In this document: positions 1 to 11,321 of the stretch, piece by piece
Numbering within the stretch: the first letter of the stretch is position 1
Layout of the letters: the number at the start of each line of letters is the position of its first letter
DNA from: Scilla litardierei
Lineage: Eukaryota; Streptophyta; Magnoliopsida; Asparagales; Asparagaceae
Direction: 5' to 3'
Length of the DNA: 64,000 nucleotides
Assembly (NCBI GenBank): GCA_030789695.1
Contig: CM061142.1
Location: 150,557,266-150,621,265 of the forward strand
The notes under the pieces: generated by a model
What the model was told of the DNA's origin: nothing
Seen by the model: only the letters and a program-made list of their open reading frames with translations
Database searches by the model: none
Position numbers and translations under genes: made by a program

Positions 1-900
1 ATTTCTTTATTGCTAACTATAATTGAGAGGTATACCAAATCCAAACTATTAGAATAAAAGAAAATTCAGAACGTTATATATATGAAGCATAGGCTCATAG
101 AAACGAAGCACTAATAAAATTATATAACACGCATTTAGACACAGAAAAAATTAGTACAGCTCAAAAATTTTGGTGCACTGGCATCAAGCTTGAATCTTTA
201 AAAATAAGATCAATACGAAATTCAAATAGACGATATTGATATTCAGGTTAAAAGTAAAGATTTTTAAATTGGGGTGGGTAGGGGAAGCGTATGACCAAAA
301 CCATAAAACCAAAATAAATATTTTTAAATAACAGGATCCAGCCATATAGAACACCAAAACGAAAAAAAATTATGTGAAAAACAATTCTGTGAACTTCAAC
401 CCCTAAAAAACTTGAATCTATAGTAATAGTATCCAGTTCATTGCAGGGGAGGATTTTGACTGGTACAAATATGGTTGTTATTATATTAACATTTTTTTGA
501 CTTCAGCCTGTTAAATTTTTTTGTCCTTACTATAATAACAGTTTTTTATATTAAGAACTGATAAAAAACTGAATAACAGTTAATAACTTTCTATAACAGT
601 TTGACAGTTATTAACACTTTTATTATAATTCAAACTGAAAAGGTTTGGTCAAGTTTTTCCTAGTCTTTTACTTGACATTTAACCAAACTTGAAGCAGCTC
701 AGTGTTAACTGACTTGGAACAGTTTGGTTTAAAAAACACTTTTATTATAATTTCTGTTATTATAATTCAAACTTACTATAATAACACTTTTTTCTGTAAT
801 TCAAACTTAATAATATTTATTAACAGTTTTCTTAATATAATAACATGTCCTTACTATAATAACAGTTTTTTTTTCTGTAATTCAAACTTCAGTAACAATT
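1..900. other. AT-rich stretch, no gene recognised
   Basis: No convincing coding sequence is seen. From about 480 to 895 short phrases recur in degenerate form: variants of 'actataataacagtttttt' and 'ctgtaattcaaactt' appear at least four times each, which looks like a decayed minisatellite rather than coding DNA. Confidence 0.5.
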
Positions 901-1565
901 CTATACACTTTTCCTTAGAACAAAACTGAAATGCTTCTTGATCCACATTCTTAATATTTTCATCATTTTCTTCTGAAACTTCATCAAGAACACTGGAGCA
1001 CTTACACTTCCTAATTTATCTCCTCCAGGGTCAAAACTCACAACTCCATTGACTCTTCCCTTATTACCCATCCTTTTTATCACTCCATGGGAATGAGTTT
1101 TCAAGGACTCGGGGAACATGAAAAAGGCTACAAAGTTTTTGAAAGAAACTGATGGCTTGGAGAAGGGTAAGATTTTTACAAAACATTTTGTGACAGAACT
1201 TCTCTTAACAAAATTCCAGGGAGAGTAATTGTTACCAGAGATGTGGGTTAGCGCCTTGAATTTGAATGACTTGGAGGATCTTCTCCATTGCTTGGTTTTG
1301 ATCTATTTTGCATTCATCCTCTTGGGTCTCAAAGAAATTATATAGCCTTGTTTAATTGGGTTCTTCTTCTCACCATCACCATCAGGAATAAACCCAAGAC
1401 TATTAGGATTCACTGTAGTTTCTTCTTTCCAGTTAGCTTGTTTTGGTGTGAGCACCATGATGGCCTTGTTTGCTTCTGCATTAAAGTCCACAGTAGTTCT
1501 CTGAACTGAATTTCCAGACCCAATAGCTTGGTCGGAAAAGGATAAAGCTTGGCTGAGTGTCTAAC
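901..1565 (-). pseudogene. Unrecognised decayed coding remnant
   Basis: On the minus strand an open frame runs from about 1565 down to 1303 (roughly 85 codons), with plausible protein composition, including the stretches TTVDFNAEANKA and NPNSLGFIPDGDGEKK. A second open stretch lies at 1119-901 in another frame and contains VNGVVSFDPGGDKLGS. I recognise no domain. Base composition is less AT-rich than the flanks, which favours former coding DNA. It could be a broken exon set or a decayed ORF of a retroelement. No function is assigned. Confidence 0.3.
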
Positions 1566-1634
1566 AATAAAGCAATTTCTTCAGTCAAATTTTAATAAAA
1601 AATAAAACTTCAGTCTTTTGTTTGAACAAAAGAA

Positions 1635-1872
1635 TTATCCATCGTTACTTCCACCCATAAACTTCAGTCAAATTTTAAACAACAAAAATAACTTCAGTCT
1701 CCCACAAATATCCAAACGGTATGAGCAATGAATTTGTTCTGATTCTTTAGCAATTTTGAACAGCAGAAATTGATTTATCCATCGTTACTTCCACCTACAA
1801 ACTTCAGTCAAATTTTAAACAACAGAAATAACTTGTGAGCTATGAATTTGTTCTGACTCTTTAAAATGACGG
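1635..1872. repeat. Tandem duplication, 140-bp period
   Basis: The phrase beginning ttatccatcgttacttccac at 1635 recurs at 1775. The following sequence (acttcagtcaaattttaaacaac, then 'aatgaatttgttctga') is also repeated. The second copy is slightly shortened and ends near 1872. Confidence 0.8.
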
Positions 1873-1879
1873 AAATTTT

Positions 1880-2925
1880 TTGGAATCCAACCCCAGAGCC
1901 ATAAAATAGCACACAAACTAAACTCTTAGATCATGGATACTCTAAAGATGCATATTAGGCTACTACATCTACCATTAGGATCAAAACTCTATGCACTGCA
2001 TCTCCCCCATAAGATAATTAATACCAAAATTGCCAAAGAATCAATCATTTGTCATAAGCCTCAAAAGCTTTTTGAAATGACAACAAAAATAGGCAACAAT
2101 TTCTATTTGGATGGAATAAATATTAAAAATAACTTGGAAGGAGATGATAGCCTTCCCCAACTATGCCTATTTTAATGCAGAATCCTTATCAAAAAATCAT
2201 TTTTATACATGAAATTGCTCTCTTACCTCCAAAACACAGGAAATTGGGCAGAGCCCAAATCAAAGGAAATACCTTGCTCAATATAATAAGCTGAAAGTTC
2301 TCTCAGATCTAAAGATTCCTCTGTTACCCATTATCATATAAGAAAGGTAAAGCTTCCTCCGTCGATTTTTGCTTGATGTCGCTTGAAGGAGCTGCAGCTT
2401 GAAGGATGTAGCAATTCATGAAGCTTGAAGGAGCTCAGCTCGGGTTTAGATGGAAAATCTGCAACCGATTGCTCCTGCAACAACAATGAAGAGAGATTAG
2501 AATGGCGTGTAAGGCTGACCTTGGTTTTGAGAGAGCAATGATGTCAAAACTCCCCTTACATTTCAAAACTCCCCTTAAATTTCAAACTCCTAATCGTGAA
2601 AACTGAGTAGTGTTCGCGATACATGGGCCCCACCTAGCGTTTTTCGCAAGACGCAAAGAGTGGGAGGTGGGACCCTCGTTTGAAGTGGCCAAACACAGCT
2701 GCATCCCCTCCATTCGTAGCACAAATCCTGGCCGCTTGTTTTGTTCCCGCCTTGTTGTTTTGCTTTCCTGCCTTGTTGTTTTGCGATAAGGTTTTTCGTG
2801 AGATCCTGTGGCTCAAGTGCAAGAGCCCTTCAACGTGGCTGAATCACCATCATTGTTGATGATGGGGACAAACTGGACTTATGACTTGACTTATGACTGG
2901 GACAAAGATTCAAACAAGGTTGTGA
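1880..2925. other. Intergenic DNA, no gene recognised
   Basis: Only short unsupported frames are present. Around 2380-2440 the phrase 'gcttgaagga' occurs several times. A moderately GC-rich patch lies at about 2600-2850. I see no promoter or domain that I could defend. Confidence 0.4.
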
Positions 2926-2932
2926 AAATGTA

Positions 2933-2949
2933 TTATATATATATATATA
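2933..2949. repeat. (AT)n microsatellite
   Basis: A short run of alternating A and T directly precedes the palindromic putative transposon terminus at 2961. Confidence 0.8.
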
Positions 2950-3120
2950 CTAGTCATACCCCGTGCCCGCGGGCACGGTTCAGTTAAGATTTCCTCCGGC
3001 GAAATTTTTGATCCCAAAAAATTATTTCCGCAGCCAAAATTTAAAAGAACGACAAATTAGCATAGAAATATTTAGGGCACGGTTCATTTAAAATATTCCC
3101 TCTCAAAATCTTGGATCCCA
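2950..3120 (+). mobile_element. Putative transposon terminus (Helitron-like) with 18-bp palindrome
   Basis: The sequence CCGTGCCCGCGGGCACGG at 2961-2978 is a perfect 18-bp palindrome just inside an AT run and 'actagtcatacc'. The segment starting gggcacggttca at 2971 is partly duplicated from 3075 (104-bp offset, both ending in 'gatccca'). A related terminus lies at about 9943 in the opposite orientation. Plant Helitron families often show a 'CCCGTGC..GCACGG' signature near the 5' end, but no TC start or CTRR end could be fixed, so the class is inference. Confidence 0.35.
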
Positions 3121-3169
3121 TAATTTTTAACAAACAACAATGATTAAAGCACAATAATCGTTATTTAGT

Positions 3170-3720
3170 TTCACATAAAAATTTTAGTTTCCCCCAAAAT
3201 TTAGTTCTTCCCAGAGAATTTAGTTCCCTACATTTTTTATTTAGTCCCCCCTAATTTTAGTTCGCCCATTACTTCCACATAGAGAATTTAGACCCCAAAA
3301 TTTACTTCCCTTTGAGAGTTTGATTCCCTCAAAAAATTTTACTTCGCCCAAGATTTAGTTCCCTACAGATTTAGTTCCTACCAAAATGTTAAGTATTTCT
3401 CTCGAAATTTTCACAAACTCTATTCCACAAAGAGCAATCCAACGCAGCATTCAAAATATTCCTCCGAAAAATTTGAACTCATTTACAATCTCAGCCCCAA
3501 AAGATATTTGCAGCATTTTCAAAATAACCCCAAAACATTACCGTGGCTTTCAAAATATTCACCCTAACAAATTTTTTTAAGCACATTCAAACTAAAATTT
3601 AGTTTCCCAAAGAATTTAGCTCTCTTTAGATTTAATTTCTCCCAAAATTTAAAATTTTACCTCCATCCAGATTTAGTTTCCCCCAGAATTTTAAATTAAT
3701 TTTAAGAAATTCCACCTTCC
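3170..3720. repeat. Degenerate minisatellite, 'atttagttccc' units
   Basis: About a dozen variants of 'aatttagttcccc' (also ttagtcccc, ttacttcccc, tttgattccc) recur at irregular 20-45 bp spacing, with one coding-free interlude at 3400-3590. The array lies immediately inside the putative transposon terminus. Confidence 0.65.
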
Positions 3721-5223
3721 ATTCAACTTCATGCTCTGAAAAAGAAACATGGAGTATTGATTGCTTCTTCAACGGGCTAAGAGATGATATAAAAATAAAT
3801 CAGAATTCTGAGAAGGGTAGTTGTCTAATTGTATACCACATCAAGTTAAACATAATTAGGCCATATTAAAGCAAGTTGTATTTGGTATGGAATTAGATTT
3901 ATAAATGCCTTCATTTTTTGGGTTGTTGTCAGATACTGGCATAAAGAGCGCTAAATATGACCTGATTGCAAACCAAGACTGGTTTCCTTCACAGAGATGT
4001 GTCGAGCTGCTTACACATCAAAACCACATTAAGTATGATAATCATAGCATGGACCTTAGGTATATGTCGATGATCAAGTCTGCATTATGTACATTAAACC
4101 TCTCATATAAGAATTGTTGATAAACGAAAAATAGTCTCCAATACTGGCATCTGCCTTGTAAGCCTTCAAAACACTTATATGCTCTATATTTTGATCACTT
4201 ACGGTGATAATACCACCCCAAGCATAGAAGTCCCACCACCAAAAGGGAGAAAACATAAGATTTTTCAACTATGGACCAAAGTTATGATTTCTTGCATACC
4301 CTGAGTCAAGAACATGTTTTCAACTATAATGTCAAACACTTATAAAAGTCACTTATTGGCCTAAACTGTTTCATGATGAGCTGAAACAAAGACATCAATA
4401 ATATGATGATGGCAACTTTCTTGAAAGAGACTATGCATAGCTTATGGAACCACATGCATTGATTACTTCCTATGAATCAACACCTCCAACCAAGGCTGTA
4501 AATGCATGAAACTCTCACTACCATATCTGCACATTTCGTTTCCCAAGTTATCCGACAACATAGAACCATAGAACTACTAATTACTTAATATGCCACAGTC
4601 ATGTTATATCTTCATCTATTCGCTGTTAGGAACCCATAAACCATTAATCAACTGTACTCTAGCATGAGTTTATAATGCGGTAAGTATACCAAATAGGAAT
4701 GAAAGATTTCTATTCATACACATCAAATAATCCATGAAATATTTTGTAATTGCAGCAAATTGATCAACAACAGAATATAAAAGCCAACATCAACACTGCA
4801 AAATTAAAACACTAAGAATCTGTGATCATCTTCAAAGATTATCAAATACACAGAAATTATCTGTATCAATATTTACAATCTGTAGTTTAGCTATTGCTCA
4901 TGTCATACACTAAACAAATGTAATAAACCAAACATTTTAGTTGATAACACATTATCATAATTATGATTCACTTTGTCAAATAACCGTAAGGATATTCTCA
5001 ACTGCCATTTGGCATTTGCTTAATCAGTTCATTTTGAGGCATCTTCAGGCGTCATCACTTCACTTCTTGAGATCAATCTCTTCTAAGAAATCAACACTCC
5101 CTGCAATACCTTGGATTCTCTTGATTCGATTACAAAAATAACCTAGATTAATGGTCTCATGATTATATTGATGTGGTCTCTCCGATCATGCTAGGCAACT
5201 CTCAATCGAGCAGTCCGCATTGA
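3721..5223. other. AT-rich DNA, no gene recognised
   Basis: Short frames at 3905-4120 (plus) and 4074-4268 (minus) overlap each other and show no known domain. This stretch could be intron or flank belonging to the MYB-CC fragment that ends at 5224. Confidence 0.4.
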
Positions 5224-5572
5224 TCAGGATTTGTTCATGAACATGGGTAGCCTCCGAGAACGAAGGGTCGTGCACTCGGTGTCTACTGCAGCGACCAGCT
5301 GTGAGAGCTCAGGCCTCTCAGCTTCCAAAGTTTCCACAGATTTCAAGCCATAACTTCCTAGCATTACTTGGGCATTTCTCAGCACTGAGTGCAAGTACTT
5401 CCCCTTGGGATTCTATCCTCATCTGCAAGTGGATATGTACCTGTGTGGTGCAAAGGCCTAAATATGTATAATTCTTGCCTTAAACAATATATTTGATCTT
5501 TTAATATTTCACCTTGATTTGATCTTGTAGTATCCTCTGGACCTCCAGTTGGAGGTGAAACATGGTCTGGAG
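5224..5572 (-). pseudogene. MYB-CC (PHR1-like) transcription factor fragment, frameshifted
   Basis: Two exons of a MYB-CC family regulator lie on the minus strand. The upstream exon (5572-5543) ends in HLQLE at a GT donor (5542-5541). The next exon begins after a CAG acceptor at 5440 and reads VHIHLQMRIESQG, then GKYLHSVLRNAQVMLGS, and ends at a TGA (5226-5224). Joined, this matches the family's coiled-coil signature (roughly LHEQLE-VQRHLQLRIEAQGKYLQ), with the intron at the expected point. The run of four C at 5401-5404 puts one extra base exactly between ESQG and KYLH, breaking the frame. The Myb DNA-binding domain is not seen. A poor 'QKYRL' match occurs at about 5860, but I do not rely on it. 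Confidence 0.8.
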
Positions 5573-5909
5573 CTGCACATTCAACATTAAGTTAGCAGTC
5601 CAAATCATGCGCATTGATCAATGATGAATAAACAAAATCTTACTTATGAAACTGAGGTTGGGTGGTATTTATGTCTGCTGAAAAAATTATGTTCTCTCTT
5701 GGCATATAGTCTACTTGTATGATAGCGTCTAGTAAGCATACCAAACATTATCAAACACCAAACATATAAGGAAGCTCAGTAACATGCTCTAGAACAAATA
5801 CATACATGACACATTCATGTGTACTGATCGCCTTATGATCTCCACTATTTGCGAGTCTATATTTTTGTGAGGGGAAAGTACCTTCAGACATATCTCCAAC
5901 TTTGAAATT

Positions 5910-5957
5910 AAAAGTGCAATCATAAATTAAATGAAAGGAGAGAAACATATTTATCAT
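5910..5957. repeat. Dispersed repeat, copy at 16373-16421
   Basis: About 48 bases starting 'aaaagtgcaatcat' recur near 16373 as 'aaaagtgcgatcat' with roughly four fifths of positions shared. A shorter echo ('aattaaacaaaaggatagaaacat') follows at 5957-5982. The shared piece suggests both places carry sequence from one dispersed element. Confidence 0.55.
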
Positions 5958-7959
5958 AAATTAAACAAAAGGATAGAAACATAGTTTGCATGACAGCTAC
6001 AATATATAGATCTTAATGACTATACAGAAAAGTTTCATAACAAATTGGAGAAACCTGTCAACAATAATTAAATCTTGGCTAATCATAGGAGCATACCCGG
6101 AGCATTTATGGAATATTAGTCATAGTTATTACACAAAAAGTGGATAAGAAGAATTAAATGCATATGCATAATAACAGAAAATAATTCTCTCAGTAAATAG
6201 AGTCATTTGTAATTAAAGAGGCTAGAGGTCCAAGTCATGCTACAAACATAACTGGTGTTTACCCCTACTATGTGAAAGTTTGGAATAAAATGATGAAGGG
6301 GTATATCAATTTCATGAACACTTTGTGCAACAGTAGAGTGGCATCTTACAATGATATGGAAAATGGAATAGTTCAAAAAGATCTTTATTGCATAGATTAT
6401 ATAAAATGAGAAAGCGAGCCAAAAACTCTTTTATGTCAAATGCATCCACACATATGTAAATTGCCAAATGACCATTTTGAGTTTTTTTTCAATTGTTAAT
6501 TGTAGAGTTGAATAGGTAATTGTCATATGCTAGCACCTGTAAGGTAGGAGTCTCAGAAGCCCGTTATCAAAATTGAATAGGGATAGCACCAATAAATGTT
6601 TCATATATGAAGAATTACTCTACCAGCATCACACAAAATTAACAGAAATTCACTTTGAAATGATATAAATAAGATACCAACTTTCAATTGTTAAGACACG
6701 CTTGTGTCATCCTCGACCATTCATCACACAAAATTAACAGTAATTCAATCTCACACTGTCAGCCTAGGAGCAAATAATAATTCAAAAATGATGATGATGA
6801 TGATGATAAGTTCAATTGCTCTATGGAAACATGAAAAATTAAAGCATAAGCATATGAATTTATCAACATAAAAGGATTAAAATCTTAACTGTCAAACATG
6901 AATTTGTTAATTAATGGGGTTCCTCAAGTGCCTCCCAAAAAGGGTTTCTTACACATAGCACACAATCTATTTGGAGGTGAATACTTAACCCTGAGGGTTT
7001 CTCTTATCAGTAATAAGCCCTCACAGCAAGGAATTCTTTAATTCCATATAACTTACATGCTAAAAGTGAAAATAGAACCATCCCAAAAGCATATCAATGT
7101 ATTAGTAGTATGCCAGAACTCTAAAACCCCCTGAAGTGCAACCATCAAATAGTCAAATTGGGATGCTTTGATTCATTTTTAAATTTTAACTTCAAACTCA
7201 TTACCTTCTAATATATGGTGCAAAACAAACAGAAGAATAATCATTCTTTTAAAATTTTCTTTTAAAAAATGAAGCCAATATATGGCATATCTTGTTGGAA
7301 AAGAAAACCTTAACAACATCCCTGAGATTTATTCAAACAAAAACTATAATTTAGAGTATTATCAAAAAATTAATCATATGTGGTCAACATTTTCAGTTAC
7401 AGTTGAGATATGTTGTCTGACAATAATCAATAGCATAGGCAGTAGCAGTATGAGAAGCATTCAGAGCACCTGAATCAGTTGTGCGTAACCGACTTCTATT
7501 TGCCCGGCAACAAATAAAGTTGTCCTACTTCTATTCAGAGTACCTGATATAAACATAGCGATGGAAGGCAACAAATAAAGTCGTCACATTACCTATTATC
7601 AATCTATTTGTTTACAAAGGAATATGATAATCGTGTCTTTTGTTAATGAGATATAATTATAACACTGAAAGAATTCTAGATACAACATAATACACACATA
7701 CTCCAAAAATTATAAAGCATAGGAGATATTCTCTTCAAAATATACCAATTAAGCACATGGTAATCTGAAATTAAATGATGGGTTTTTGCATAAAATTGAT
7801 ATTATTTCAAGTTTAAATATGCACTTTATTTTTTTAGAACTAATGAATTGGATACATCAATGCAAAACCGACAACTTCATTGAATGAATTTATTAGGTAG
7901 CTCCTACAAAATATGTAAATGCCAAAAAATTAGAACAAAAGAAAATAAAAGCTCTGTTA

Positions 7960-8270
7960 AATGGGTCTCCTTTCGGCCTCTCACTTCTCATTTCCTTTCC
8001 ACTCACCTCCTTTGTTGCCTTGTCACACCACCAACAGCATCTCCAAGGCAGCGACCGCGACCACGTCAATCAAATTTGTAGGTTGATCCACTACGAACAT
8101 TTCTCCATTACCGAAGACTTCTGTGCCTATTGTCTGTCAAGCTTCGAGGCCTCCAACTTTCATAGCTTGGCCTTTCTTGTGGCCACACAGGCAAAATTCA
8201 GCCAATTGTCTGTCGTGGATAAGCTGAATGACATCAGAAAATCTGTTGACTTCTCTGAAATTTGCTGAAG
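7960..8270. other. GC-richer patch, open on both strands, unrecognised
   Basis: Base composition is clearly higher in GC than the flanks, and a plus-strand frame of 82 codons is open from 8020 to 8268. The minus strand reads IGTEVFGNGEMFVVDQ and then LIDVVAVAALEMLL, interrupted by a stop. Either could be a remnant exon. I recognise no family. Confidence 0.25.
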
Positions 8271-8374
8271 ATTGAACAAAAAATAATTTTGGTAAACTCT
8301 TAGCAGAAATTACCAATTATTGATCACAACTTGCTCAAGATTGAAGAAAAAATTTCATATTTTGCATTTTACTC

Positions 8375-8512
8375 ATCAATCCACTCCCAAACATACTGAT
8401 ACTTGTTAGTAGAATGGCCTTGCTCTCTAGAAATCATTGCTTGCCTCATGGTGCTCTCATCAAGCCCAGATCCATGCTTCTCACACATCACAGGAGCTCC
8501 CTCAGGAAACAA
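8375..8512 (-). pseudogene. Unidentified exon with protein-like composition
   Basis: The minus strand encodes about 46 codons ending at a stop, including FPEGAPVMCEKHGSGLDES and REQGHSTNKYQYVWEWIDE. GC content and codon use stand out from the surrounding AT-rich DNA. It reads like the last exon of a host gene, but I cannot name the family. No clear acceptor splice site is visible upstream, so its start is uncertain. Confidence 0.4.
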
Positions 8513-9477
8513 TGTACGCTTTTTTTAAATTGTGTTGCTCCAAGTGTTGGGATTCACTACTGAACTATAGCCTTTTTTAAAATCAGATTTTGATATTTCT
8601 TCTACATAGTAGCAACATGTTATAATAAAAAATAATGCAGGATTAACCTTCATCAAAGTTATGTTTGCTTCTCAGAACATTATTGATATCAGAAAAATAT
8701 TGCTTCTCAGAACAATATTGTTTGCTTCTCAGGATTCACTTATTTTCATCATACATTTATATTTTTTGAATCTTTCTGTATGGACATGCATGGCTTTCTT
8801 TTCAGGTTGATATGTGAAACATGGGCTTGCAACAGAACAATATTTGAGATTGGCATGGGTATGTTGAAGCTCAGATCCTGCATATCTCTTTTAGCATGTT
8901 TCATTGGTATTCTGTCATCCACATAAAAATAACACAATTAAATATATTGGCACATCTAATTATTTTCGTTTATCATTTCTATATCAATTTTTTGCAAATT
9001 CTTTTTAGAGGGCAAAATATCCATAACGATAAACTTCAACAAAATATTGGTTGCCAATGTAGGAATGTAAACATTTTAATATGATGATACATGTAAAGTA
9101 ATGACTAATAATGGTCCAAACTACTTGCCACTGGCCCAGATCCTGTAAGTAAAAAACCTACACATCAAATGTGAAAACAAACAGTTTAGAAGTGTTGTTG
9201 AAAATTTGGATGAAGGACCTTGAAAAAAGAACATTATGGGAGGCTAGAAAAAAAGAACATTAAGTGTTGTTGAAAATTTTGTTTAAGAAAAGTTTTTTGA
9301 CAAAATTTGGTTTAAAATTCAAAATTTAGTTCTCACACAATTCATAATTCAAACCCAAAATTCAAACCCCCCCAAAAAAAAATCTGAATGACAACAAAAT
9401 TAAATGATGCCAGTGTAATGCAACTATAATGGCATACGTAACACAATTTTATACGCATATTATGTTTAGTACATTTT
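8513..9477. other. AT-rich DNA, no gene recognised
   Basis: Overlapping short frames lie on both strands at 8749-9084 without a known domain. Around 9300-9375 there is another 'aaaatttagttct' phrase and repeated 'attcaaaccc', recalling the array at 3.2-3.7 kb. Confidence 0.35.
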
Positions 9478-9843
9478 CTATGTGTGTTTCTTAAAATTTG
9501 TTAGGAATGTATCAGACATAGAATAACTACATCCACATAGAAAAATTACATCTAATAGAACCTCATTTGTAACAGGCATTTCATGGAACAACTTACATGC
9601 ATCAGTAAGGTCACTACATTTAGAGTACATGGAAATAAACGCAATACCTATCACAACATCATGGACTACCCCAACATTGATGGATTCTGAATGCAAGCAT
9701 TTTCCAAGAAATGTAGGGGAAAGAGATGCACATGCTTTGAGAACCGAAGCAAGTATTGGCTGTTGGGTTCTATTGGTGAGGTTTTGGGTGTAAATACAGT
9801 GAGCTTCATTTGGTATTCCAACAGATAGATACCCTTTAATCAC
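9478..9843 (-). pseudogene. Pentatricopeptide repeat (PPR) protein fragment
   Basis: The minus-strand frame of 121 codons carries PPR hallmarks of the plant PLS class: ASVLKACASLS near residue 32, then GKCLHSES, then ISMYSKCSDLTDACKLFHEMP near residues 70-90. PPR proteins bind organellar RNA and act in editing, splicing or stabilisation. Full-length family members have many more repeats, while here only about two motifs survive and the neighbouring frame is lost, so this is a fragment. It lies about 100 bp from a palindromic putative transposon terminus at 9943, which suggests capture rather than a resident gene. Confidence 0.75.
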
Positions 9844-9852
9844 TTCACTCCC

Positions 9853-9975
9853 TTATGAAGGATTTTGAGCTCCACTTCTTAGATAAATTCCATAAAGATG
9901 CCTAACCCTGAGGGCATTTTGGCAAAGTTGAATTAAACAGAACCGTGCACGGGCTATGAAATTAAACAAAGCTCC
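9853..9975 (-). mobile_element. Putative transposon terminus with CCGTGCACGG palindrome
   Basis: CCGTGCACGG at 9943-9952 is a perfect palindrome. Read on the minus strand the context is 'catagcccgtgcacggttc' followed by tgtttaattc. This closely parallels 'catacccc gtgc...gcacggttc agttaa' at 2957-2986 on the plus strand. It is therefore probably the same kind of element end facing left, towards the PPR fragment. The element class is uncertain. Confidence 0.35.
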
Positions 9976-10269
9976 CATATGAATTAAACAGAACTTTACA
10001 AAGTTGAACAATGAAAGTTGAGAAGGCGATCGGAGTACTAATAGTTTTTCAATAAGAGTACTAATAGTTCTCTGCTTCAAGGCGAATTCAGATTCTATAA
10101 CCATTATGCTCATCATTGTAAGAAATTCCATAACCCAAATTACACAAATCTAAACCCAAATTAGATTCTATAACCAATCTAAATCAAAATTACTCATTCT
10201 ACTAATTCATAAATAAACCTACGAATACCATTCATTCAACAAATCAACAAACAACCATATATAAGCAGT

Positions 10270-10806
10270 TCAATGATACACTCGTGACATGTACTGTTGG
10301 GCACCGGGAAAGATCATTGGTGAGATCCCGCTTCCCATCCACATTACCCAAGGCATGTGCAATGATACATAGCCAGATGTTAGATTCTGTAATGACTTTT
10401 CGGATGCTTAAATATCAAGGCATTATGTGGTTTTAGTACCTGAAGTTATAGTTGAAGTGATTTCAATTACTCAATCGCCTCATCTAGCATTGACGCTTTG
10501 TGTGACTGAAAATTTATCAGTTACATATTAGATCAGAATAGATGTTCGAGCATATATAAACTGGAAAAGATTAGATTATTAGTGCTATTCCAATATCATA
10601 ATGAAGCTTGATTTTCCCTCAAATATGCCACACTGTAATTAAGATACAAACATGGTAAACATATCTTCATATGCATAACAATATCGTAAGGTGAATATAA
10701 CAGTTTTCTGCTTTATTTTACCTTATTGCAATGAGGAATGAGTTCTTGTAATGTTTTCATCTCATCATTAATTCTATCTCTTCTTCTCTGCATCCGAAGA
10801 GGTTGA
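10270..10806 (-). pseudogene. PIF-like bHLH transcription factor fragment, nonsense-mutated
   Basis: Three exons lie in order on the minus strand. Exon A (about 10806-10722) reads QRRRDRINDEMKTLQELIP and ends CNK at a GT donor, matching the basic region and helix 1 of phytochrome-interacting-factor type bHLH proteins. Exon B (10505-10440) begins after CAG and reads KASMLDEAIE, stop, LKSLQL, stop, LQ, matching loop and helix 2. The two TAA codons replace the family's Tyr and Gln. Exon C (about 10350-10270) reads MWMGSGISPMIFPGAQQYMS, the conserved tail after helix 2 in PIF proteins, then TGA. Intron positions fit the family. The N-terminal phytochrome-binding motif is not seen. Two in-frame stops make this a pseudogene. 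Confidence 0.88.
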
Positions 10807-11321
10807 TAGTCAGAAAACATCTTCTCATTAATTTCACCTTATTGCAATGCAGGATATCCATTTTGACATTCAAATAATAAACTAAGCAACAACCACTGCC
10901 AAAATCTTTGATTAATGACAAAATTGAAAAACTGGCAAAATTTTGCAATGCACCCAACAAAAAGGAATTGCTTCAACATTAAAACCTGGGGCTGATGAGA
11001 TCATCCTCTTCTTGCCTTAATCGTCCTCCCCTTCTTACCTTCCACCTGATGAGATTGTCATTCATCAAAATATTGATGGGGACAAATTATTAGATATAAA
11101 AAGAGTACAGACCATACCATTACCAGTAGATGCGATAATAATTCATAAACACATTCTTACCATTCCACTTCTATTCTCATTCTATTCCATTGCACTTACA
11201 AAGGAATTGCAATAAGTTCTAGAATGTGACATAGTGGTCAGTATGGTCTGAATTGCACTAAGAATCTTTCTGGTTCTTGGCAGCGACGTTGTACGGTGGG
11301 TCACAAAAAATGGTGTTGCAG
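10807..11321. other. Spacer between bHLH and cyclin fragments
   Basis: The phrase 'accttattgcaatg' of the bHLH exon end (10720) recurs at about 10840, so part of that exon seems locally duplicated. No other coding signal could be defended here. Confidence 0.4.

Larger units (their letters stand above)
5573..8374. other. AT-rich DNA, no gene recognised
   Basis: This stretch may be introns and flanks of the MYB-CC fragment. Short frames such as 5751-5957 (minus) and 7282-7473 (plus) have no recognisable domain. It contains a (GAT)n run at about 6788-6808 and small local repeats, such as 'cacacaaaattaacag' twice at 6628 and 6724, and 'ggcaacaaataaagt' twice near 7506 and 7567. Confidence 0.4.

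Noticed and set aside
5780..5900. Possible Myb DNA-binding exon ('QKYRL') of the MYB-CC gene
   Set aside because: Only five to six residues match, a one-base shift is needed, and the flanking residues do not fit the family.
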